A stretch of 32,977 nt of DNA, taken from Alphaproteobacteria bacterium (GTDB lineage: Bacteria > Pseudomonadota > Alphaproteobacteria > CAAHEQ01 > UBA3637). The first letter of the stretch is position 1. Each line of letters starts with the position of its first letter. The notes beneath the pieces are model-generated. The model saw nothing but the letters and a program-made list of their open reading frames with translations, was not told where the DNA came from and did no database searches. Shown in pieces: positions 16,914 to 22,857 of this stretch. Location: NCBI GenBank assembly GCA_017650375.1, contig JAGCFA010000060.1, forward strand, positions 1 through 32,977. Reading direction: 5' to 3'. Both the position numbers and the translations under genes were made by a program.

Positions 16914-18052
16914 CAAAGAACTCCTTTCACCTGTTTAACAATTTCAGATGTTGCATCCGAAATTTTATTCATAACAATAAAAGGAGAAATAGAGCGCGTC
17001 AACAAACGGACTCCCTCTGTCGAATCAAGACCCGCCATTCGTACAACAACCGGAATACCCGTTGCAATTTCAGGAGAAGCAGCTAAAGCACCTTCTGCCA
17101 CGGTCTTACAACTGGTTAATCCCCCAAAAATATTGACCAATATACCATCAACATTTGGTTCAGCCAAAGCCAACTTCATCGCTTTTGTAATAGCGTTCGC
17201 TGTGGGTTCTGTCCCTACATCCAACAGACAAGCAACTTGTCCCCCTTTTTGATGAATCAAATCAATCGTTGCCCAACCAAAACCTATACCATTGACCAGA
17301 CAAGCAATGTTACCACACATTTTTGTATACCTGAATGCATTTTTTTTAGCCAAAGCTTCTCTTTCATGGCCCCACTTTATTTCCTGACGCTTAACAATTT
17401 CCGGAAAGCGAAACAATGAATCAGGATCAAATACCAAACGCCCATCCACAACAACCAAGGTCTTATCATTTTGGACAATCGGGTTCAATTCAACAGCCAC
17501 AGCCCCGTAATGAATGAAAAGGCGATATGCTTTTTCTAGAACACTCTCCAAAAGTCGACCAATATGGCGATCATTGATTTTCATACATTTTAAAATTTCT
17601 TTTTTAATAGCAGATGTCAATTTTAATTCGGTCAAAAAGAAGGTGTTTTCCCCTTTATCAGAAACAATGGTCAATGTATAGGTTTGACGGTCAAAATCCA
17701 CCCTAAAAACAAAACGACATAAAGCTTTTTTTTGTACTGCTTGTTCAATATAGACACGCTGAATTGTGGCCGGCACATCCGCAGGAAAACCTTTAACATG
17801 CATTCCTAGAATCTGTTCAGTTAAAGCTAAAACTTCTTCTGAATTTTCAGCTAATCTTTTTTCCAACAACAAATTACGTTTTTTATCCGGTGTATATCCT
17901 AATAATACCTGAGGCTTGACCCAAAAAGGTCCTGACGTCATCTGACAAGCGATATTTTTTGCTTCTTCAGGCGTATAGGCAACACCCCCTAATAAAACGG
18001 GCAAGCCTGCTGTCTTAAAAATCTCTTTAACGTAATATTCATGCAGTTCCAT
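16913..18052 (-). CDS. SucC-like (succinyl-CoA synthetase beta) protein, divergent
   Basis: It has 379 residues, close to the usual length of about 390. The start MELHEYYVKEIFKTAGLPV and the C-terminal CoA-ligase half (GNIACLVNGIGFGWATIDLI, LLDVGTEPTANAITKA, VNIFGGLTSCKTVAEG, PVVVRMAG) are clearly SucC. The ATP-grasp half is poorly conserved: the usual VKxQVxxGGRGKAGG is VKPQVLLGYTPDKK, so the Gly-rich nucleotide loop is missing, while the metal-site region ELNPIV and VVDGRLVFD remains. The usual DVGGGA is DVGTEP. With the matching loss in its SucD-like partner, the whole complex seems to have drifted from nucleotide-dependent thioester chemistry. It lies 13 bases after the diadenylate cyclase gene. 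Confidence 0.82.
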   Translation of the reverse strand: MELHEYYVKEIFKTAGLPVLLGGVAYTPEEAKNIACQMTSGPFWVKPQVLLGYTPDKKRNLLLEKRLAENSEEVLALTEQILGMHVKGFPADVPATIQRVYIEQAVQKKALCRFVFRVDFDRQTYTLTIVSDKGENTFFLTELKLTSAIKKEILKCMKINDRHIGRLLESVLEKAYRLFIHYGAVAVELNPIVQNDKTLVVVDGRLVFDPDSLFRFPEIVKRQEIKWGHEREALAKKNAFRYTKMCGNIACLVNGIGFGWATIDLIHQKGGQVACLLDVGTEPTANAITKAMKLALAEPNVDGILVNIFGGLTSCKTVAEGALAASPEIATGIPVVVRMAGLDSTEGVRLLTRSISPFIVMNKISDATSEIVKQVKGVL

Positions 18053-18065
18053 TGAATTCCCTTCT

Positions 18066-18968
18066 TTATTTTATTGTATTTGGTCTTTGCCAAGAAGTCA
18101 ATTTCTTTTTTAAATCCTGCCATTTTTCCTTCAAAGTCTTTTGATGTTCTTGATAAATAAGAGGCGTAAAAAAGTTGTTTAACTTTTTATCCAGTTCATC
18201 CATATTAGAAAAAGTATTTACCTTACCATTCTTCACCAATGAGACATCCCCAGTTTCTTCAGAAATTACCAAGCATAGAGCATCCGTATTTTCAGAAAGG
18301 CCAATAGCTGCACGATGTCGTGTCCCGTATCTCCAGCTGAGGTCCGGCGTAGTGGAAAGAGGCAAAATAACACCAGCAGAAACAATTCGTTTACCACGAA
18401 TCAAAACCGCCCCATCATGAAGTGGTGTATTGACAAAAAAGATATTGATTAAAAGTTCTGCTGATAAAACAGCATCTAAGCTGACTCCTCCGGCTAAAAC
18501 CGTATCCATGGGTTCTTGATTTTCAAAAACAATCAGAGCACCTGTTTTGTGAGTACGCCAATAGGAAATGCTTTGCATTAACAGGTTTACCAAATCTTTT
18601 CCTTCTTTCTTGCGTTTTTTATGCGACCAAGTATCCCAGCTGAGATTATTACCAAAACGCGCCATTAAACGACGAAGTTCAGGTTGAAAAATAACCACAA
18701 AGGAAAGCAAAAGCAATAAAATCAAATTCTTCAAAAGCCCACTGAGGATGCGCAAATGGAATAGGGAAAAAATTTCCCCAGTCATCCAAACAATAACCAA
18801 AAAAAACAAAACGCCTTTGACCGTCTTTTCTGCTGGAGAATTCTTAACCAGTTTCACATAAGCAAGCCATAGCAAAAAGACAATAATGCCTGTTTGTAGC
18901 AAAAAGCTGGCCCATGTCAAGCCAGAAACGCCCAATAAAGATTGCAAATATTCGCGTAAAGATTCCAT
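18066..18968 (-). CDS. dacA: diadenylate cyclase, CdaA/DacA type (c-di-AMP synthase)
   Basis: Makes cyclic di-AMP from two ATP at the inner membrane. It has 300 residues from the ATG at 18968, which has GAGGGGA upstream. Three membrane segments lie at about residues 19-36, 46-65 and 73-92, followed by IFQPELRRLMARFG, a CdaA hallmark. The DAC domain then carries NTPLHDGAVLIRG (DGA motif) and GTRHRAAIGLSE (RHR motif), both needed for catalysis, and ends with VISEETGDVSLVKNGK. A Lys-rich tail of about 40 residues follows. c-di-AMP is well studied in Firmicutes and Actinobacteria but is unusual in Alphaproteobacteria. No CdaR-like or phosphodiesterase gene is adjacent; the sucC-like gene follows by 13 bases. 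Confidence 0.92.
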   Translation of the reverse strand: MESLREYLQSLLGVSGLTWASFLLQTGIIVFLLWLAYVKLVKNSPAEKTVKGVLFFLVIVWMTGEIFSLFHLRILSGLLKNLILLLLLSFVVIFQPELRRLMARFGNNLSWDTWSHKKRKKEGKDLVNLLMQSISYWRTHKTGALIVFENQEPMDTVLAGGVSLDAVLSAELLINIFFVNTPLHDGAVLIRGKRIVSAGVILPLSTTPDLSWRYGTRHRAAIGLSENTDALCLVISEETGDVSLVKNGKVNTFSNMDELDKKLNNFFTPLIYQEHQKTLKEKWQDLKKKLTSWQRPNTIK

Positions 18969-18994
18969 CTTCCCCTCTTTCAATTTTCGAATAA

Positions 18995-19023
18995 AGGGTA
19001 GATGAAAGCGCGCTGTTTGTCAA
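18995..19023 (-). promoter_or_regulatory. possible promoter of the dacA operon
   Basis: Minus strand perfect TTGACA (19018-19023), a 17-base spacer and a weak TACCCT (18995-19000), 26 bases before the dacA ATG. Confidence 0.4.
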
Positions 19024-19040
19024 GCTCTTTTTAAAGTTTT

Positions 19041-19265
19041 TTAAGCAGCTCTTTGCATTTTTTGCCGTTGCATCACAGCCAGCATTTTTTGTTTTGCTTG
19101 ATCGGCTTTTTGTTGGACTTCTTGTGTACGGCGTTGTTCTTCTTCAATTTGACGAGCGCGTTCTTCATAGTAAGCAGCGCGTCGTTCTTCCAACTGACGA
19201 CGTTTTGTGGCTTTTTCCAAAGCTTCACGAGATTGATCAGTTTCAGGTCTTTCATTTTCTTCCAT
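19041..19265 (-). CDS. small highly charged coiled-coil protein, 74 residues
   Basis: No family is recognised. The sequence is almost entirely Glu, Arg, Lys, Gln and Ala (EERRAAYYEERARQIEEEQR), predicting one long charged helix or coiled coil, with no signal or membrane segment. The ribosome-binding site AAAGGAG and a near-consensus promoter support a real gene. An inverted repeat between its -35 and -10 boxes suggests repression. It lies between divergent gap and the dacA operon. Such proteins may act as scaffolds or nucleic-acid-binding chaperones, but nothing here proves that. Confidence 0.7.
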   Translation of the reverse strand: MEENERPETDQSREALEKATKRRQLEERRAAYYEERARQIEEEQRRTQEVQQKADQAKQKMLAVMQRQKMQRAA

Positions 19266-19292
19266 TTGGGACTCCTTTCACTTCACACTTAT

Positions 19293-19320
19293 ATTATATC
19301 ACAGATTTAAAATCTGTCAA
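19293..19320 (-). promoter_or_regulatory. consensus promoter with an operator-like palindrome (small coiled-coil gene)
   Basis: Minus strand TTGACA (19315-19320), 16 bases, TATAAT (19293-19298): both hexamers are perfect. A perfect inverted repeat ACAGATTT-A-AAATCTGT (19301-19317) fills the spacer and overlaps the -35 box, the classic position for a repressor site. The divergent gap promoter starts 8 bases away. Confidence 0.75.
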
Positions 19321-19327
19321 AAAAAAC

Positions 19328-19357
19328 TTGCAATTTAATTTAAAAAGTGCTTATATA
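19328..19357 (+). promoter_or_regulatory. probable promoter of gap
   Basis: TTGCAA (19328-19333), 18 bases, TATATA (19352-19357); TATAGT at 19354-19359 is an alternative -10. It lies upstream of the AGAAAGGA ribosome-binding site of gap. Confidence 0.45.
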
Positions 19358-19401
19358 GTTGCCATCAAATAAAGTGTCAACAAAAAAAGAAAGGAAAAAA
19401 A

Positions 19402-20409
19402 ATGACATTAAAAGTAGCCATCAATGGCTTTGGCCGTATTGGTCGTTTGGTTTATCGTGCTTGGTTGGAATCCGGTCGTAAGGACTTGGACATCGTCGCC
19501 ATCAATGATTTGGGCGATGCTGCTGCCAATGCTTATTTATTAAAATATGACTCTGTCCATAAACGCTTGGACATGGACATTCGTGCCGAAGGCGAATATT
19601 TAATCGCTGGCGACAAAAAATCCAAAGTGATTGCTCAACGTGATCCCACACAATTGCCGTGGAAAGAATTAGGCATTGATATTGTGTTTGAATGCACTGG
19701 TATCTTTACCTCCAAAGAAAAAGCTTCCGTGCATTTGGCCGCCGGTGCAAAGCGCGTGTTGGTTTCTGCCCCAAGTGAAGGCGCCGACAAGACAATCGTC
19801 TATGGCGTGAACCAAAACACATTAACAAAAGAAGATTTGGTTGTATCCAATGCTTCCTGCACTACCAACTGCTTGGCCCCTGTGGTCTATGTGTTGCAAA
19901 AAGCTTTCGGCATTAAGCAAGGCTTTATGACAACCATCCACAGCTACACCAATGACCAAAAGATTTTGGATCAATTACATAAGGATTTGTATCGCGCTCG
20001 CGCTGCCGCTATGAGCATGATTCCCACAAAGACCGGTGCTGCTAAAGCTATCGGTTTAGTGATGCCTGAATTGGCTGGCAAATTAGACGGCGTGTCCATC
20101 CGTGTACCGACACCCGATGTTTCTTTGGTGGATGCCAACTTGATTATGGAAAAAGAAGTCACGGTGGATGAAGTGAATGCCGCTATGAAAGCCGCCGCTG
20201 AAGGTGAATTGAAAGGCGTGTTGGGCTACAATGCCGAAAAATTAGTCAGCATTGACTTTACACACGATTCACACTCTTCCACCTTTGATGCCAATGGCAC
20301 CAAGGTCATGGGTGGCACACAATTGCGCGTGATGAGCTGGTACGACAACGAATGGGGTTTCTCCAACCGTATGTTAGATACAGCCGTTGCGATGGGCAAA
20401 TTGTTGTAA
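19402..20409 (+). CDS. gap: glyceraldehyde-3-phosphate dehydrogenase, type I
   Basis: Oxidises and phosphorylates glyceraldehyde 3-phosphate to 1,3-bisphosphoglycerate with NAD. Full length at 335 residues. Visible are the NAD-binding VAINGFGRIGRLVYRAW, Asp in AINDLGD (NAD preference), the active-site SNASCTTNC with Cys153, TTIHSYTNDQ, SMIPTKTGAAKAIG, GVSIRVPTPDVS and the C-terminal SWYDNEWGFSNRM. Its codon choice is GCC/GGC/ATC-rich compared with neighbouring genes, as for eno and tpiA, fitting high expression. It is monocistronic: its own promoter upstream and a strong terminator downstream, and no pgk follows. Confidence 0.98.
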   Translation: MTLKVAINGFGRIGRLVYRAWLESGRKDLDIVAINDLGDAAANAYLLKYDSVHKRLDMDIRAEGEYLIAGDKKSKVIAQRDPTQLPWKELGIDIVFECTGIFTSKEKASVHLAAGAKRVLVSAPSEGADKTIVYGVNQNTLTKEDLVVSNASCTTNCLAPVVYVLQKAFGIKQGFMTTIHSYTNDQKILDQLHKDLYRARAAAMSMIPTKTGAAKAIGLVMPELAGKLDGVSIRVPTPDVSLVDANLIMEKEVTVDEVNAAMKAAAEGELKGVLGYNAEKLVSIDFTHDSHSSTFDANGTKVMGGTQLRVMSWYDNEWGFSNRMLDTAVAMGKLL

Positions 20410-20421
20410 TAAAGACAAAAG

Positions 20422-20454
20422 AAAACACCCTCGGAATAACCGAGGGTGTTTTTT
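20422..20454. terminator. terminator of gap, also facing tRNA-Leu
   Basis: 13-bp stem AAAACACCCTCGG / CCGAGGGTGTTTT (20422-20434 and 20440-20452) with loop AATAA, followed by TT on the plus strand. The convergent tRNA-Leu ends 3 bases beyond, so it may serve both directions. Confidence 0.92.
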
Positions 20455-20456
20455 AT

Positions 20457-20540
20457 TGGTGCGGGCGAAAGGACTTGAACCTTCACGCTTGAAAGCATTG
20501 GCTTCTAAGACCAACGTGTCTACCATTCCACCACGCCCGC
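20457..20540 (-). tRNA. tRNA-Leu (anticodon TAG)
   Basis: Minus strand: acceptor GCGGGCG / CGCCCGC with an A discriminator and an encoded CCA (20457-20459). The anticodon stem TTGGT/GCCAA closes the loop CTTAGAA with anticodon TAG. A long variable arm follows (class II tRNA), and the T loop is TTCAAGT. This decodes CUN leucine codons. Confidence 0.95.
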
Positions 20541-20551
20541 TGGACAAGTTT

Positions 20552-20580
20552 ATTATATCATAGCCTTAATCAAATTTCAA
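20552..20580 (-). promoter_or_regulatory. promoter of tRNA-Leu
   Basis: Minus strand TTGAAA (20575-20580), 17 bases, perfect TATAAT (20552-20557), 11 bases before the tRNA 5' end. Confidence 0.75.
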
Positions 20581-20584
20581 GAAA

Positions 20585-20612
20585 AATAAAACCCGTTAAA
20601 AAAGCGGGTTTT
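20585..20612 (-). terminator. terminator of the rplU-rpmA operon
   Basis: Read on the minus strand AAAACCCG (20605-20612) pairs with CGGGTTTT (20588-20595), followed by ATTTTTC. It lies just after the 68-residue unknown gene, which is therefore inside the ribosomal protein operon. Confidence 0.85.
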
Positions 20613-20616
20613 AGAT

Positions 20617-20823
20617 TTAATCTTTTATTTTAATTGGTGTTCTTACCGAATGAATCCCTAAATAAAAGAAGCTGTCGTGTTCATCGTAAACAAAATCTTT
20701 ATGTTTTGTAACAAGAACTGTTTTTTCCTTTGAGGATTCTGGAACATCGCGCCTTTCCCTAGAACCGCCCCCCCCAGAAGCTTCATGCGGGGAGACTGTA
20801 GCCAAAAGCTTAAAATAATCCAT
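20617..20823 (-). CDS. hypothetical protein, 68 residues, in the rplU-rpmA operon
   Basis: No family is recognised. It starts 7 bases after the rpmA stop with TAAGGAAC ahead of the ATG and ends 5 bases before the operon terminator, so its position supports a real gene. The N-terminal part is MDYFKLLATVSPH, the middle a flexible ASGGGGSRERRD stretch, and the end an aromatic segment (DFVYDEHDSFFYLGIH) that could form a small beta structure. In many bacteria obgE or an unrelated gene follows rpmA, so this is lineage-specific. It might be a ribosome-linked small protein; that is a guess from position. Confidence 0.6.
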   Translation of the reverse strand: MDYFKLLATVSPHEASGGGGSRERRDVPESSKEKTVLVTKHKDFVYDEHDSFFYLGIHSVRTPIKIKD

Positions 20824-20830
20824 AAGTTCC

Positions 20831-21085
20831 TTACTTTGTCACAACAGAGACATAGGTACGATTTTTAACAGAATGTTTAAATTCCACGATACCATCAGCT
20901 GTTGCATAAATGGTATGGTCAGTCCCCATTCCAACATTTTCACCAGGATAGTATTGAGTCCCGCGTTGACGAATAATGATGTTACCGGCAACAACAGCTT
21001 GACCACCTGATTTTTTGAGCCCTAACCGACGACCGGCAGAGTCTTGTGAGTTTTTAACGGAACCGCCCGCTTTTTTATGAGCCAT
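20831..21085 (-). CDS. rpmA: 50S ribosomal protein L27
   Basis: Component of the large ribosomal subunit whose N-terminus reaches the peptidyl-transferase centre. The 84 residues begin [20 protein letters not shown], without the cleavable extension found in Firmicutes, and contain [11 protein letters not shown]-type sequence ([19 protein letters not shown]). It starts 12 bases after rplU, with AAGGAGA upstream, in the usual order rplU-rpmA. Confidence 0.98.
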   Translation of the reverse strand: MAHKKAGGSVKNSQDSAGRRLGLKKSGGQAVVAGNIIIRQRGTQYYPGENVGMGTDHTIYATADGIVEFKHSVKNRTYVSVVTK

Positions 21086-21097
21086 TTCAAATTCTCC

Positions 21098-21397
21098 TTA
21101 AGCTTTAATATCCACAATCTTAATCAAGGTCAATTGTTGACGATGACCATTCTTACGTTTGTAACCGTGACGACGTTTCTTTTTGAACACTAAAACTTTT
21201 TCATCACGTACTTGACGCACGATTTCAGCATCCACGGAAGCCCCCTTCACTGTTGGCGTTCCCACTTTGCCATCCACCATCAAAACTTCCTTGATAGCGA
21301 CCTTATCACCGGCTTTACCTTCTAACTTATCAACAGCCAAAACATCATCTTTTTGGACTTTGAATTGTTTTCCGCCTGTTTTAATAATTGCAAACAT
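21098..21397 (-). CDS. rplU: 50S ribosomal protein L21
   Basis: Large-subunit protein binding 23S rRNA near L20. The 99 residues begin MFAIIKTGGKQFKVQKDDVL and end with the basic RNA-binding KKKRRHGYKRKNGHRQQLT block and ILV-rich TLIKIVDIKA. It is first in the operon with rpmA, with a strong promoter and AAAAGGAT ahead of the ATG. The leader of about 30 bases shows no obvious L21 autoregulatory fold. Confidence 0.98.
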   Translation of the reverse strand: MFAIIKTGGKQFKVQKDDVLAVDKLEGKAGDKVAIKEVLMVDGKVGTPTVKGASVDAEIVRQVRDEKVLVFKKKRRHGYKRKNGHRQQLTLIKIVDIKA

Positions 21398-21434
21398 TTG
21401 TTATCCTTTTCTTTAAATAAAACTCTGGGGCATA

Positions 21435-21463
21435 TTTATACCCGATTTTAAAGCATTTGTCAA
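21435..21463 (-). promoter_or_regulatory. promoter of rplU-rpmA
   Basis: Minus strand perfect TTGACA (21458-21463), 17 bases, TATAAA (21435-21440), about 38 bases before the rplU ATG. Confidence 0.78.
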
Positions 21464-21504
21464 GCAAAAAATAGAACTTTTTTCATATTTTTTAGAAAAA
21501 GTGC

Positions 21505-21533
21505 TTGCATTTTACAAAAAAGCTTGATATAAT
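21505..21533 (+). promoter_or_regulatory. promoter of tRNA-Arg
   Basis: TTGCAT (21505-21510), 17 bases, perfect TATAAT (21528-21533), 13 bases before the tRNA. Confidence 0.78.
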
Positions 21534-21546
21534 AGTGCTCACTGAC

Positions 21547-21623
21547 GCGCTCGTAGCTCAACTGGATAGAGCATCTGACTACGGATCAGAAGGCTGTGAG
21601 TTCGAATCCCGCCGAGCGCACCA
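21547..21623 (+). tRNA. tRNA-Arg (anticodon ACG)
   Basis: Acceptor GCGCTCG / CGAGCGC, D arm GCTCAACTGGATAGAGC, anticodon stem TCTGA/TCAGA around loop CTACGGA (anticodon ACG, read as ICG after deamination), T loop TTCGAAT, encoded CCA (21621-21623). 77 bases. Confidence 0.96.
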
Positions 21624-21629
21624 TAAAAA

Positions 21630-21654
21630 CCACCCCAAAAGGGTGGATTTTTTT
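21630..21654 (+). terminator. terminator of tRNA-Arg
   Basis: Stem CCACCC / GGGTGG (21630-21635 and 21641-21646), loop CAAAA, followed by A and seven T. Confidence 0.85.
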
Positions 21655-21737
21655 ATGTTTGAAGTGGTATCTACCATTAAGTTCAATTATTGGTCATCAA
21701 TAAAAAGGCCTTAAGAAAGTGAGAAAGAAAAATATTC

Positions 21738-21813
21738 AAACTCCTTATTAAAATTTTACTTTACAACAATATCAAAATATGTTAGGTATTTCCTAAGTTT
21801 AAAGAAGGAGTTT
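21738..21813 (+). promoter_or_regulatory. possible leader structure sequestering the neuB ribosome-binding site
   Basis: AAACTCCTT (21738-21746) is the exact complement of AAGGAGTTT (21805-21813), which contains the neuB Shine-Dalgarno sequence. The 58 bases between hold a smaller inverted repeat TTAGG-TATTT-CCTAA (21782-21796). If both lie in the transcript, the outer 9-bp stem would hide the ribosome-binding site. No convincing promoter box was found to place the start. Confidence 0.4.
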
Positions 21814-21816
21814 AAA

Positions 21817-22857
21817 ATGAGTCGTTGTTTTTCAATAAAAGGTCGTAAAGTCGGGTTAGATTATGCCCCATTAGTAGTCGCCGAAATAGGCATTAATCAT
21901 AATGGATCTTTGCAAGAAGCTTTTAAATTAGTTGATGCGGCAAAAGAGGCTGGGGCAGAAATTGTTAAACACCAAACCCATATTCCAGAAGCCGAAATGA
22001 GTTCTTTGGCAAAAACCACAATCCCAGGGAATTCCCCCTATTCTATTTGGGATATTATGGTCAGATGTGCCCTTTCCGAAAAAGACGAATTTGCATTGAA
22101 AGAATATACAGAAAGTAAAGGAATGATCTTTATTTCAACCCCGTTTTCTTTTGCTGCTATCGACAGATTAGAAAAGATGGATGTACCAGCTTATAAAATT
22201 GGCTCTGGAGAAATGAATAATTATGAATTTGTGCGGTGCATCGCTGAAAAACGGAAACCCATTATTTTATCAACAGGTATGAACAATATGGAGGCTGTTA
22301 AAAAAGCTGTGGCCTGCATTCAAGAATATCATAATGATTTCGCTATCTTACATACAACAAACCTGTATCCAACAAAACCAGAACAAATACGTTTAGGGGC
22401 TTTGGAAGAAATCCGACGTGAATTCCCAGAGGCGATTATCGGATTATCCGATCACAGTTTGAATAATTTAGCTTGCTTAGCTGCAACTGCATTAGGAGCT
22501 TCGATACTGGAGCGCCATTTTACAGACACAAAAGAACGTGTCGGAGAAGATATTATTTGTTCTATGACAACCCAAGAATGTCATGATTTAATTCGGGATT
22601 CAGCCGAAATTGCTAAAATGCGTGGAGGAACTAAGGAGGCTTTAAAAGAAGAAGAGGTCACTATTCAATTTGCTTTTGGAACCATTGTAGCAACAAAAGA
22701 AATTCCGGCAGGTAAAAAGTTGGAACGATCAGATTTAACAACAAAACGCCCAGGTATTAGAGGCATTCGTGCAGAAGAACTTCCTAATCTTATCGGGAAA
22801 AAAGTCAAACACACTATTGCAGCAGATGAGCATTTGATGCCGGAGGATTTAGCCTGA
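21817..22857 (+). CDS. neuB: N-acetylneuraminate (nonulosonic acid) synthase NeuB
   Basis: Condenses phosphoenolpyruvate with N-acetylmannosamine (or a related sugar) to a nine-carbon acidic sugar. The 346 residues comprise a TIM-barrel domain (about 1-270) with VVAEIGINHNGS, EIVKHQTHIPEAEM, FISTPFSFAAIDRL, AYKIGSGEMNNYEF, PIILSTGMNN and GLSDHSLNN, and a C-terminal antifreeze-like SAF domain (about 285-346, TKEIPAGKKLERSDLTTKRPG, GIRAEELPNLIGKK). The neighbouring NeuC supplies the mannosamine, which favours a sialic or legionaminic acid over pseudaminic acid. Its stop overlaps the next ATG by one base. GAAGGAG precedes its start. The exact product cannot be told from sequence. Confidence 0.9.
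   Translation: MSRCFSIKGRKVGLDYAPLVVAEIGINHNGSLQEAFKLVDAAKEAGAEIVKHQTHIPEAEMSSLAKTTIPGNSPYSIWDIMVRCALSEKDEFALKEYTESKGMIFISTPFSFAAIDRLEKMDVPAYKIGSGEMNNYEFVRCIAEKRKPIILSTGMNNMEAVKKAVACIQEYHNDFAILHTTNLYPTKPEQIRLGALEEIRREFPEAIIGLSDHSLNNLACLAATALGASILERHFTDTKERVGEDIICSMTTQECHDLIRDSAEIAKMRGGTKEALKEEEVTIQFAFGTIVATKEIPAGKKLERSDLTTKRPGIRGIRAEELPNLIGKKVKHTIAADEHLMPEDLA

Noticed and set aside
20226-20498. 90-residue minus-strand frame over the end of gap and tRNA-Leu
   Set aside because: It overlaps a tRNA, a terminator and the coding end of gap, with no ribosome-binding site.
21657-21714. 19-codon frame after the tRNA-Arg terminator (starts MFEVVSTIKF)
   Set aside because: Its ATG lies right after the T tract of the terminator with no ribosome-binding site; no support for translation.
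21624-21816. Insertion or attachment site next to tRNA-Arg
   Set aside because: tRNA genes often host integrations, but no integrase and no duplicated 3' tRNA fragment is visible downstream within the window.
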